50,591 nucleotides of DNA. It comes from an uncultured Selenomonadales bacterium. GTDB taxonomy: Bacteria > Bacillota > Negativicutes > DSM-1736 > Dendrosporobacteraceae. The notes beneath the pieces are model-generated. The model saw only the letters and a list, made by a program, of their open reading frames with translations, made no database searches and was not told where the DNA came from. The stretch covers positions 1 to 50,591 of the forward strand of contig CAMJML010000024.1 of NCBI GenBank assembly GCA_946407015.1, in the 5' to 3' direction. The position numbers and the translations under genes are program-made. Positions 43,455 through 50,591 of the stretch are shown piece by piece; the first letter of the stretch is position 1; every line of letters starts with the position of its first letter.

Positions 43455-43526
43455 TTGTTATAGGAACACTGTGTTGGCCATTCTACGATGTCAGATTAAT
43501 CAGCGTTGAGAGGAGTTTCTACAATC

Positions 43527-44618
43527 GTGGCCTTTACAATTACGCATTATGAGATTGAAAAAGTGAAACCCGGCATGGTGGTAGGTAAGCCGGTCTTAAA
43601 CCGGTATGGGCGGGTCTTGCTGGCAGATGGCATTCAATTAAATCAAGTTCTTATCAATCGCTTAAAGGATCAGGCGATCACAGTGATTGCTGTGCGTGAG
43701 GAACCGGTTGTGCAAAACAACAGAATTCTATTGGAAGACCTGGGAATATTGAACTATCTGGGAGCGGTTGCCGAATTCAAGAATTTGTTAAAGGTGATTC
43801 GCCATGTTCAGAAAATTCCTGTCAAGCAATTGCGAAAAGTGGTTTCGACTCATATTCTGCCGATTGTAGATTCTTATGCGGCTGTCAATTATCTTAATGT
43901 AGACCGGCCGCGGGAAGAATACATGTTTCACCATAGTGTCAATGTTTCCTTACTTAGTTCAATCATTGGGAAATGGCTGGGCTATAACGCTCATGACATT
44001 GCCGAACTGGCTTTAGCCGGGCTGCTGCATGATATTGGGAAAACTCAGGTTCCTGAGGGGATTCTCTATAAGGCCGGCAGGTTGGCGGCCCAAGAAATGC
44101 ATATTGTGCAATTGCATTCGGCTTATAGCTATAAATTGCTGCGGCAGGCAGAAAATTTGCCTTTTGAGGTTATGCTGGGGATTTTACAGCACCACGAGCG
44201 GTTGGATGGCAGTGGCTATCCGGGGCATTTCCCGGAAGCTAAAATACACCAATATGCCCGGATTATTGCGGTGGCCGATATTTATGATGCAATGACATCA
44301 GACCGGGCCTATCGTGATAAAGCCACTCCTTTTGCCGCTGCCGAAGAATTGGCCAGCAATATGTTTTCGAAACTGGACGCGGCCATCTGTTCGGCTTTTT
44401 TGGAGCAGTTTACGTCCTTTATGTTGGGAAATCTTGTTGAACTCAAAAGCGGCCAGCAGGGGGAAATTATCTATTTAGGAAGTTTTTTAAACAGTTCACC
44501 GATCATACGGTGCAGGAATGGGGAAATGCTGATGCTGAGTGATATTCATCAAATTCGCAAAGTCGAACCTTTCCTGATCCCCGGTAACAAAAATTTTGAC
44601 GAAAGCAATAGCAAATAA
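43527..44618 (+). CDS. HD-GYP domain c-di-GMP phosphodiesterase
   Basis: A 363-residue cytoplasmic protein with the HD-GYP core: HHSVNVSLLS (about 135), LLHDIGKTQVP (about 168) and HHERLDGSGYP (about 224), the last being the GYP motif. All metal ligands look present, so it should linearise c-di-GMP to GMP. The N-terminal ~110 residues form a DUF3391-like or unknown regulatory part; a small C-terminal beta region (LKSGQQGEIIYLG) resembles those of other Firmicute HD-GYP proteins. No receiver domain. Start at GTG 43527 after GAGGAG; the frame is open to TTG 43506. Confidence 0.92.
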   Translation: MAFTITHYEIEKVKPGMVVGKPVLNRYGRVLLADGIQLNQVLINRLKDQAITVIAVREEPVVQNNRILLEDLGILNYLGAVAEFKNLLKVIRHVQKIPVKQLRKVVSTHILPIVDSYAAVNYLNVDRPREEYMFHHSVNVSLLSSIIGKWLGYNAHDIAELALAGLLHDIGKTQVPEGILYKAGRLAAQEMHIVQLHSAYSYKLLRQAENLPFEVMLGILQHHERLDGSGYPGHFPEAKIHQYARIIAVADIYDAMTSDRAYRDKATPFAAAEELASNMFSKLDAAICSAFLEQFTSFMLGNLVELKSGQQGEIIYLGSFLNSSPIIRCRNGEMLMLSDIHQIRKVEPFLIPGNKNFDESNSK

Positions 44619-44641
44619 AGAATTTATCCATTGAAAATAAG

Positions 44642-44690
44642 GGCTAGGGCAAGAAGTGGAATGCACAGTTTCTTGCCCTAGCCGATTTTT
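44642..44690 (+). terminator. Terminator of the HD-GYP gene
   Basis: GGCTAGGGCAAGAA (44642-44655) and its complement (44670-44683), 14-nt loop, followed by GATTTTTG. Confidence 0.8.
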
Positions 44691-44776
44691 GCAAACAGGG
44701 TATATTTGCATCACCTTTGTAAATCCTGTCAAAGGAGTACCGCAAATTGTGTCTGCAAGACGAGAGGTGTTTATAG

Positions 44777-45535
44777 ATGAATCCAAGAGCTTATCTGCGC
44801 AGTATCGAATTGCAGCGGGATAAGATAGCTTCACTGGCCGAATATCCCTTCTGTATTCCGGCTGTCCGGACATTAACCACGTTGCCTGTACACCCCAAGG
44901 TTACTTTTTTGATTGGGGAAAACGGAACCGGAAAATCGACGCTGCTGGAAGCCATTGCCGTGGCATGGGGATTTAATCCTGAGGGAGGATCACTGAATTT
45001 TACGTTTGCTTCCAGACCTTCGCATTCGGAGCTCCATCAGTATATCCGCCTTGTTAAAGGTGTCCGGAGACCCAGAGACGGCTTCTTTTTCAGGGCTGAA
45101 AGTTTTTATAATCTGGCCACAAATATTGAAGACTTAGACCGGGAGCCGATCGGGATTCCGGTTATTCACTCTTACGGCGGGCATTCGCTGCATGAGCAGT
45201 CCCATGGCGAGGCTTTTTTTGCCACTTTTATGCACCGCTTTGGCGGGCAGGGTTTATATCTGTTGGATGAACCGGAAGCTGCGCTTTCACCGGTGCGTCA
45301 GATGGCTATGCTATCCAGAATTCATGCCTTGGTCAATCAACAATCACAATTCATTATTACGACCCACTCACCGATTATCCTGGCTTATCCGGATGCAGCG
45401 ATTCTACAGTTGTCTGATGCTGGTTTTGAAAAAGTTACCTATGAGCAAACGGAACATTATATCACTATGCGGGAGTTTATCAATAACCGGGAAAAGATGC
45501 TCAAGTTATTACTGAATGAAAATAATTCAAGCTGA
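44777..45535 (+). CDS. AAA/ABC-type ATPase, single-domain (COG3910-like)
   Basis: A 252-residue soluble ATPase. Walker A GENGTGKST (about 47-55), Walker B GLYLLDEPEAALSP (about 162-175) and the switch ITTHSPII are intact; a short helical insert sits between them instead of a long coiled coil. This is the small SMC/RecF-like predicted ATPase group, of unknown role. It is neither a transporter partner (no permease nearby) nor an OLD nuclease (no TOPRIM). It is transcribed alone; GAGAGGTG precedes the ATG. Confidence 0.85.
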   Translation: MNPRAYLRSIELQRDKIASLAEYPFCIPAVRTLTTLPVHPKVTFLIGENGTGKSTLLEAIAVAWGFNPEGGSLNFTFASRPSHSELHQYIRLVKGVRRPRDGFFFRAESFYNLATNIEDLDREPIGIPVIHSYGGHSLHEQSHGEAFFATFMHRFGGQGLYLLDEPEAALSPVRQMAMLSRIHALVNQQSQFIITTHSPIILAYPDAAILQLSDAGFEKVTYEQTEHYITMREFINNREKMLKLLLNENNSS

Positions 45536-45629
45536 GAGCCTGCGGGCAGCTTTTCAATGTGCTTTTTTATGATAAATTTTTTAGAACCCTATTTATATTG
45601 TCGTCATAGTGTATATAGGGGGATGCAAG

Positions 45630-46220
45630 GTGCATATGAGCTCATTAGCTAAAATGGATTCATTTGTTCAGCGATATTTGACCCAATATGTCAATCAGCC
45701 TCTGAAAATTCTTGATGTTGGCTCACAGGATGTAAACGGAAGCTATAAACAGTTTTTTGCAAACCCTAACTGGGAGTATATTGGCTGTGATATGATTGCG
45801 GGAAAGAATGTTGATGTTGTTTTACAGAATGAATATGATTGGGTTGAAATTGACTCCGAATCAATGGATGTAGTGATTACCGGGCAAACTTTTGAACATA
45901 TTGAATATCCCTGGGTGACCATACTGGAAATTGCGCGGGTGCTTAAGCCTGGCGGCATTTGTGCGGTTATTGCTCCCGCAAGCGGACCGGAGCATCAATA
46001 TCCGGTTGATTGCTGGCGTATTTATGCGGACGGCTTTCGGGCATTAGCCAAATTTGCCTGGCTGGACGTACTGGAAGCATTTACGGATTGGGTCGGTACT
46101 TATCCGGATGAGAGTCAGATTTGGCATGATTCCATGTTGATTGCAAGAAAAGGGAACAGCAGTGAAGAGGACAGAAAAACTTTTTATATTAAAAATACCG
46201 TCTTAAAAAAATTATTATGA
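45630..46220 (+). CDS. Class I SAM-dependent methyltransferase
   Basis: A methyltransferase of about 196 residues with motif I LKILDVGSQDVNGSY, motif II YIGCDMIAG, and EIARVLKPGGICAVIAPASG. The substrate is unknown; the pattern resembles methyltransferases encoded near glycan genes. Start uncertain: GTG 45630 has AGGGGG 6-7 nt upstream; ATG 45636 and GTG 45609 are alternatives. It sits alone between two terminator-bounded genes. Confidence 0.82.
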   Translation: MHMSSLAKMDSFVQRYLTQYVNQPLKILDVGSQDVNGSYKQFFANPNWEYIGCDMIAGKNVDVVLQNEYDWVEIDSESMDVVITGQTFEHIEYPWVTILEIARVLKPGGICAVIAPASGPEHQYPVDCWRIYADGFRALAKFAWLDVLEAFTDWVGTYPDESQIWHDSMLIARKGNSSEEDRKTFYIKNTVLKKLL

Positions 46221-46227
46221 GAACGCC

Positions 46228-46265
46228 AAAAAGCAGTCCCCTGCTATAGCAGGGGACTGCTTTTT
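46228..46265. terminator. Bidirectional terminator (38-bp perfect palindrome)
   Basis: AAAAAGCAGTCCCCTGCTA (46228-46246) is directly followed by its exact complement to 46265, ending in TTTTT. The following stretch to 46493 shows only a weak TATGAT -10 at 46452. Confidence 0.85.
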
Positions 46266-46493
46266 GATTTTGGTGCTGATATTTTTTAATGCTCCTGTGC
46301 CGTTCCTGCTACAGGTCGAAAGCATCCTGCCTTCCCCTTATTTTGACCTGTTATTGGCTACCTTAAAAACCGTGACCGGTCAAAGCGGAGATGTAGTGTA
46401 AAGGGAGAGGGGAATTTCCATTATTTTCTTTTATTTCCTCATTTAGTATGCTATGATGGACAAGGGATCAAATTAAGCTATAGGCGGTGTTGT

Positions 46494-47075
46494 ATGAGGA
46501 AAATTACAATTGGTTTTATCATGCTTCTATGTCTGGTATTAACAATGAGCGTGGCAGGGGCAGAACCTAATACGGAAGCTGCTTCAATGCAAAAGCAAGT
46601 CGTAATTGTACCGTTTATTAATTCAACCGAAGAAACAAAAGACTATATTGACGAAACCGTTCAGGCAAAATTTACCGAGCAATTTTCGAATACTATGTAT
46701 CAGACTATCCCGGCAGAAAAAGTTCAACCCCTTTTGACAGCTTATCAATTCGATGCCTCAAATAAGGAATTACCTGATAATGAATTAATGAGCAAACTGG
46801 CGCAAGAAACAAATGCGGATTATGTTATTGCGATGGAGGTTGTTCATTTTATTAATTCCCGGCACGCCAGTTTCTTCTCAACTTCAGCAAAGAGTGAAGT
46901 AAAACTGCGTTATAAAGTTTATTCCAAAGCAACCAATAAAGTTATTGCTTTCCAGACAGCCGGTAAAGGCAATAATAAAGTAACCTCGATCGGGGTTCCG
47001 GGAATCGGGACTGCTATGAAGCGCGGCCTTGACCAAGCGATGGATGAAGGTTATATCAAAATTCAAAAATTATAA
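46494..47075 (+). CDS. Secreted protein, CsgG/LpoB-like fold (function unknown)
   Basis: A 193-residue protein with a clear signal peptide (MRKITIGFIMLLCLVLTMSVAGA) and no lipobox Cys. The mature part begins with a VVIVPFINSTEETKDYIDETV strand-helix, then SKLAQETNADYVIAMEVVHF and SEVKLRYKVYSKATNKVIAFQTAG. This order resembles the CsgG/LpoB/TolB-N type domains of envelope proteins, but I do not recognise a named family. In a diderm it would be periplasmic. A weak TATGAT -10 and a terminator at 47091 suggest a single-gene unit. Confidence 0.75.
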   Translation: MRKITIGFIMLLCLVLTMSVAGAEPNTEAASMQKQVVIVPFINSTEETKDYIDETVQAKFTEQFSNTMYQTIPAEKVQPLLTAYQFDASNKELPDNELMSKLAQETNADYVIAMEVVHFINSRHASFFSTSAKSEVKLRYKVYSKATNKVIAFQTAGKGNNKVTSIGVPGIGTAMKRGLDQAMDEGYIKIQKL

Positions 47076-47090
47076 AATCAATGAATTAGA

Positions 47091-47127
47091 AAACTCTTGT
47101 CATGACTGCGTGACAGGAGTTTTTTGC
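47091..47127 (+). terminator. Terminator of the secreted-protein gene
   Basis: AAACTCTTGTCA (47091-47102) pairs with TGACAGGAGTTT (47111-47122, one wobble), then TTTT. Confidence 0.75.
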
Positions 47128-47246
47128 TGAGTTGGCTTTTGGGTTCCACCAGAGAAGGAAAGTGATATACAGGCGTCGAATGCAGCCATAAATTGGAAGA
47201 AATGTGTGCATGACCGTGTGGACGCAGAGGGGAAGGGGGAAACAGC

Positions 47247-48911
47247 TTGGCGAATATCCGGAAATTCACCGTTGCACCCGAAATCATTTATTCCTTGATC
47301 AAGGCTCAGGCAGGAACATTAGCGAAAAGTGTCGGCGAATGCGTGATGAACAGCATTGATGCCGCTGCCAGTCTGATCGATATTGCCATCACTCAGGAGT
47401 CTATTTTAATCCGGGATGACGGGCGGGGCTTCCAGACCAGGGAAGAAATCGAACAGTGTTTTGAAGTATTCGGTTTTGAGCATGAAGGTGAAGCGCGTAC
47501 GTTTGGGCAATTTGGCATCGGCAGGGCGCAGCTGTGGAATTATTGCCCCACCGTATGGACGACCCATGAATTCCGAATGGTTGTCGATATTCGCAACCGT
47601 GGGTTGGATTATGAACTCATGGATGGGTTGCCTCACCTGCAGGGATTAACCATTGAAGGACGGTTTTATGAGCCGCTGAGTGTTCATGATTTGTACTTAT
47701 TTGAAAAAGAATTAAAAGAACTGGTTAAATTTGTGGCCATTCCTGTCCGGCTGAACGGAAAACGGGTGAACAAGGACATTGCCAGGGAGAAGTGGACGTA
47801 CAGTACACCGGAAGCGTGGATCAAATTGAAAGAAACCGGAGAGCTGGCGGTGTATAATCTAGGGTTCTTAATCCGCAGCTATCCGGCTTCTGAATTTGGC
47901 TGTGGCGGTTTTGTCGTCAGCAAGCCGGGGGTAAGGTTTGCCCTCAATATGGCACGCAATGATATTTTGACAGCCGATTGCGAGGTCTGGAAGAAAATTA
48001 AGCCATTGCTGCAGCAAAAAGAGAAACCGCTGCGGATCAAAATGACTGAAGCCAAACGGGAGCAGCTTGCCCAGCTGTTTCTTGCCGGTCAATTAGCTGA
48101 AACCGATGTTCGGGAGAGTAAAATCATCCAGGACATTCTCGGACGGTATCACACACTCACTGAAATAGCGCCCGAACTGCTATGGGGCCAAAAGCCGGTC
48201 ACTGCAGCACCGTTAGGAAATACGCTGGCCGAATATGTCCATCGTTCCAAGCGGGCCTTTGTGCTTCAGCAAACTACCCTGGACCGCTTCAGGGCAGACC
48301 ATGTTCAGGACTTTATGGAGCAGATGAAAGCAGGGATGATCAGGCTTCATCCCTGGTATCAGGATTCCTGCCCGGTGGTGCTTGAAGACTTCCGGGAGGT
48401 TTGCCGGGAGTTTTCAGGCAGGCGCCTGCCCGTCCCACCCAAAGAGTGGAGCAAGGAAGAACAAGCGGCCATTGGCGTGCTCAACCAGCTATCCGTAAAA
48501 GTGGGACAGTGTGTCGGTACCAGCAGTGGAACCACGGTCATGAAACGTCAGATTGACCTTGGAATTTCCGATACTGACAAAGCTTGGACGGATGGCCGCA
48601 GCCACATTACGTTTGACCGCAATACGCTTGCACTGGCCCGCCGGGGGCTGGGCGGCTGGCAAATTCTATTCAATATCCTGTTGCAGCAATATCTGCAGGA
48701 CAGTCAAGAGGATGGCAGAATTGAGGCTGATCAGGCTTTTTATCAGCGCTATCATGATGCGACCATCTATATCCTGGCTGAAGATTTAACCCTGTTGGAG
48801 ACCGCGTTTAAACGGTATGTCAATCAGTGCCGTAAGCTGGATATCCCTCTGTCTCAACGAGCTATTCAAGCCTTTGACCTGTTAGGCGGCCGTTTGGATA
48901 CAGCCTTATAG
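47247..48911 (+). CDS. GHKL (Hsp90/MORC-like) ATPase of unknown function
   Basis: A 554-residue protein. The N-terminal GHKL ATP-binding fold shows all motifs: N-box ECVMNSIDAAAS (Glu, Asn, Asp), G1 IRDDGRGF (about 55-62) and G2 GQFGIGRAQ (about 87-95). The next 150 residues look like an S5-type transducer domain with a Lys-Arg rich end. The C-terminal half (about 290-554) is unrecognised, mostly helical and includes DGRSHITFDR and an AFYQRYHDATIYILA segment. This resembles MORC/paraMORC-type ATPases more than chaperones or topoisomerases, as no HtpG, MutL or gyrase signature follows. Start is TTG 47247 after GGGGGAAA. It is a single gene. Confidence 0.8.
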   Translation: MANIRKFTVAPEIIYSLIKAQAGTLAKSVGECVMNSIDAAASLIDIAITQESILIRDDGRGFQTREEIEQCFEVFGFEHEGEARTFGQFGIGRAQLWNYCPTVWTTHEFRMVVDIRNRGLDYELMDGLPHLQGLTIEGRFYEPLSVHDLYLFEKELKELVKFVAIPVRLNGKRVNKDIAREKWTYSTPEAWIKLKETGELAVYNLGFLIRSYPASEFGCGGFVVSKPGVRFALNMARNDILTADCEVWKKIKPLLQQKEKPLRIKMTEAKREQLAQLFLAGQLAETDVRESKIIQDILGRYHTLTEIAPELLWGQKPVTAAPLGNTLAEYVHRSKRAFVLQQTTLDRFRADHVQDFMEQMKAGMIRLHPWYQDSCPVVLEDFREVCREFSGRRLPVPPKEWSKEEQAAIGVLNQLSVKVGQCVGTSSGTTVMKRQIDLGISDTDKAWTDGRSHITFDRNTLALARRGLGGWQILFNILLQQYLQDSQEDGRIEADQAFYQRYHDATIYILAEDLTLLETAFKRYVNQCRKLDIPLSQRAIQAFDLLGGRLDTAL

Positions 48912-48934
48912 TTGCCGGTAACAGCCTATCAGAA

Positions 48935-48991
48935 AAAAATAAACCAGGGAGTTGCTATGCAAGGGCATTCGCAACTCCCTGGTTTATTTTT
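48935..48991. terminator. Bidirectional terminator
   Basis: A perfect 21-bp stem (48935-48955 with 48971-48991), 15-nt loop, A tract on one side and T tract on the other. It separates the convergent GHKL and EVE genes. Confidence 0.85.
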
Positions 48992-49023
48992 TATAGCTCG
49001 GATTTGCTTGCCCGGTGTACCGA

Positions 49024-49440
49024 CTATTCGGGCGATTGTGAGGCATAGGTGTGAATGAGCGTCCAATGGGCCTCGGTTACCGGCATGACCGATAGGCGTG
49101 ATTGGCGAACCAACTCCCATTCTTGAAAAACAGGGTTTTGCTTGATTTCTTTGAGTGTTACAGGCCTGTTAAGGCGGTAGCGGGGTTCCACGTCCACTAA
49201 AATCCAGCGCGAATCGGTTTCAGTAGGGTCAGGATAGGGATGGGAGACGATCTCGGCCACGCCGGTAACCGCCTTTTCCTTCCCGGTATGATAAATAAAC
49301 AGTAAATCTCCCGGTTTCATATGACTGATATGTTTTAAGGCCGCAAAATTTTTGACACCGTTCCAGCGGTCACGGCCCAGCCGTTCGAGATCACTGTAGC
49401 TATAGGCTTCCGGTTCGGTTTTAGCCAGCCAGTAAGCCAT
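49024..49440 (-). CDS. EVE-domain protein
   Basis: 138 residues forming a single EVE domain (PUA-like fold, recognising modified bases): AYWLAKTEPEAYS, the conserved DRWNGVKNFAALKHISHMKPGD region, LLFIYHTGKE, and the basic RQSRLSVMPVTEAHW near the end. Stand-alone members are thought to bind modified DNA or RNA. The frame is open to 49578, but that part overlaps the inverted-repeat element; ATG 49440 after GAGGGTG gives the family-typical start. Confidence 0.9.
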   Translation of the reverse strand: MAYWLAKTEPEAYSYSDLERLGRDRWNGVKNFAALKHISHMKPGDLLFIYHTGKEKAVTGVAEIVSHPYPDPTETDSRWILVDVEPRYRLNRPVTLKEIKQNPVFQEWELVRQSRLSVMPVTEAHWTLIHTYASQSPE

Positions 49441-49548
49441 ACAATCACCCTCTTTTTCAAGCATTAGCTTGTCTTTAGTTTTATTATAGTATGGCCGTTT
49501 ATTCCCGGCAATAAGCAAAACCCTTACCGCTTGTTGAGAAAGTCCAGA

Positions 49549-49661
49549 CTGTTCAAAAACAAGCCTAGCTAGGCGCACCGGAAGAGCGTGCAGCGCCGCG
49601 TACTAACGTACGCAAGCAAACGCTCTGAGGAGCAACGACGCTAGGCGCAGTTTTTCAACAG
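49549..49661. mobile_element. MITE/REP-like element with terminal inverted repeats and nested hairpin
   Basis: The ends CTGTTCAAAAAC (49549-49560) and GTTTTTCAACAG (49650-49661) are inverted repeats with one mismatch, backed by GCCTAGC (49563-49569) and GCTAGGC (49640-49646). Inside, AGAGCGT (49583-49589) pairs with ACGCTCT (49620-49626), enclosing GCGTAC-TAAC-GTACGC (49598-49613). No coding potential. It looks like a non-autonomous repeat, but only one copy is in the window and no target-site duplication was confirmed. Confidence 0.6.
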
Positions 49662-49666
49662 CCTGA

Positions 49667-49694
49667 AAACCCTTGCCGTAAGCGGCAAGGGTTT
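49667..49694 (-). terminator. Terminator of clpB
   Basis: AAACCCTTGCCG (49667-49678), loop TAAG and CGGCAAGGGTTT (49683-49694): a perfect 12-bp stem just after the clpB stop. The T run on the minus strand is short (TTTT). Confidence 0.65.
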
Positions 49695-49707
49695 GACAGG
49701 AGTCTGA

Positions 49708-50591
49708 TCAAACGGTTTCCGGCTCAAGGCTTACTGAGATTTTGATGGACTGGCCGTCAGCGCTTAGTTCAACGTGGCTGCCTTCCGGTACTTCTCCTTT
49801 GATGATTTTCTTGCTCAATTCGGTTTCAACCAGACGAGTAATCAGACGCTTGAGCGGGCGGGCCCCGAAGTTCGGATCATAGCCTTCTGTGGCTAAGCGT
49901 GTTAAGAGGGCGTCATCCCACGACAGACTGATGTTCAATTGTTTTTTCAGGCGTTTATCCAAATTTTTGAGCAGCAGTGAGGCAATCTCCGCGACCTGCC
50001 CGGTTGCCAGAGCGTTGAAGACAATAATATCGTCAATCCGGTTGAGAAATTCAGGGCGGAAGTGCTGTTTCAACATTTCCACAACGCGCTCCTTGGCTAC
50101 GGCGAAATCATTGTTTAAAATTTCATGCGAACCGATATTCGAGGTCATAATGACAACGGTATTTTTAAAGTCAACCGTGCGGCCTTTGCCGTCCGTGAGG
50201 CGTCCGTCGTCGAGAATTTGCAGCAGCACGTTGAAGACGTCGCTATGGGCTTTTTCAATTTCATCCAGCAGGACAACGCTGTAAGGACGGCGGCGGATGG
50301 CTTCGGTGAGTTGTCCGCCCTCGTCATAGCCAACATAGCCGGGCGGAGCACCAATGAGACGGGAAACGGTGTGTTTTTCCATATATTCACTCATATCAAT
50401 GCGGATCATGCTGCGTTCATCGTCGAACAGCACCTCGGCCAAGGTTTTAGCTAACTCGGTTTTGCCGACACCGGTCGGACCCAAAAAGATGAAGGAGCCG
50501 ATTGGACGGCTGGGGTCTTTGATACCGGCGCGGGCGCGAATGACAGCTTCACTGATTGCAGTAACCGCGGAATCCTGTCCGACTACCCGTT
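49708..50591 (-). CDS. clpB: ATP-dependent disaggregase ClpB, C-terminal part (5' end outside window)
   Basis: About 293 codons of the second AAA+ module and C-terminal domain, reading in from the right edge ([38 protein letters not shown]) to the stop at 49708. Visible: Walker A GPTGVGKT, the pore loop around [13 protein letters not shown], Walker [12 protein letters not shown], sensor-1 [18 protein letters not shown] with the arginine finger, and sensor-2 GARPLKR. ClpB works with DnaK to rescue aggregated proteins. The [13 protein letters not shown] loop and ending distinguish it from ClpA/ClpC. Confidence 0.93.
   Translation of the reverse strand, partial: RVVGQDSAVTAISEAVIRARAGIKDPSRPIGSFIFLGPTGVGKTELAKTLAEVLFDDERSMIRIDMSEYMEKHTVSRLIGAPPGYVGYDEGGQLTEAIRRRPYSVVLLDEIEKAHSDVFNVLLQILDDGRLTDGKGRTVDFKNTVVIMTSNIGSHEILNNDFAVAKERVVEMLKQHFRPEFLNRIDDIIVFNALATGQVAEIASLLLKNLDKRLKKQLNISLSWDDALLTRLATEGYDPNFGARPLKRLITRLVETELSKKIIKGEVPEGSHVELSADGQSIKISVSLEPETV

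Noticed and set aside
46342..46384. Inverted repeat TTTGACC/GGTCAAA before the secreted-protein gene
   Set aside because: Seven-base arms 29 bp apart, unconnected with the promoter; likely chance.
49441..49578. N-terminal extension of the EVE protein
   Set aside because: The extra codons run into the MITE-like element; a good ribosome site and family-typical start lie at 49440.
1..50591. tRNA, rRNA, CRISPR array, prophage or transposase gene
   Set aside because: No tRNA- or rRNA-like sequence, no regularly spaced direct repeats and no phage or transposase motifs were seen on reading either strand.

Overview
The window looks like chromosome from an anaerobic, motile Firmicute, most likely a Negativicutes/Sporomusaceae-type bacterium with an outer membrane. 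This is inferred, not shown. The Firmicute traits are a T-box leader, consensus sigma-A promoters, strong AGGAGG-type ribosome binding sites and frequent TTG/GTG starts. The diderm trait is a set of ArnT/ArnC-like lipid-linked sugar transferases. A complete [NiFe]-hydrogenase maturation set and a cysteine desulfidase fit anaerobic life. GC content is roughly half by eye. I see no rRNA, tRNA, CRISPR array, prophage or transposase gene. The only repeat-like element is a ~113-bp MITE/REP-like unit near the right end.

Layout. 1-4.7 kb: the end of an unknown gene, a DMT exporter, a c-di-GMP-I riboswitch with terminator leading into a chemotaxis receptor, then a convergent Lrp/AsnC regulator plus DMT exporter with three evenly spaced palindromic boxes upstream. 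4.9-7.7 kb: an ABC exporter and a YitT protein. 7.7-12.7 kb: a consensus promoter and T-box leader in front of a LeuA-family synthase, followed by a methyltransferase, a small PAS protein and two HD-domain nucleotide hydrolases. 13.0-19.2 kb: hypA-hypB-protease-hypF-hypC-hypD-hypE, tightly packed with overlaps, and no hydrogenase structural genes nearby. 19.3 kb: an unlisted 28-residue membrane peptide. 19.5-22.9 kb (minus): GtrA, polyprenol-P-mannose-synthase-like GT2, GT39 and PAP2, a lipid-linked sugar pathway. 23.1-25.7 kb: a TetR regulator with its own operator-like repeat, then a second chemotaxis receptor. 25.7-28.7 kb: phosphoribosyltransferase, amidohydrolase and GNAT. 28.8-31.8 kb: a sigma-54 activator with a Cys-rich sensor domain and, behind a perfect -24/-12 promoter, an L-cysteine desulfidase. 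32.0-34.2 kb: a PTS-EIIC/EAL fusion. 34.3-35.1 kb: a secreted dienelactone-hydrolase-like protein.

35.3-43.3 kb is the most notable block. Seven co-directional genes encode a YdjC-family deacetylase, an ArnC/FlmF-like GT2, a UDP-sugar epimerase, two tandem ArnT-like GT39 transferases and an OmpR/HK two-component pair, ending at a strong terminator. The gene content parallels the NaxD/FlmF/FlmK route that puts an amino sugar on lipid A in Francisella and the PmrAB-controlled galactosamine route in Acinetobacter, so an envelope amino-sugar modification operon is proposed.

43.5-50.6 kb: an HD-GYP c-di-GMP phosphodiesterase, a lone SMC-like ATPase, a methyltransferase, a secreted CsgG/LpoB-like protein, a GHKL (MORC/Hsp90-like) ATPase, an EVE-domain protein, the MITE-like element and the 3' part of clpB. 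Cyclic-di-GMP recurs as a theme: one riboswitch and two different classes of phosphodiesterase lie in 50 kb.
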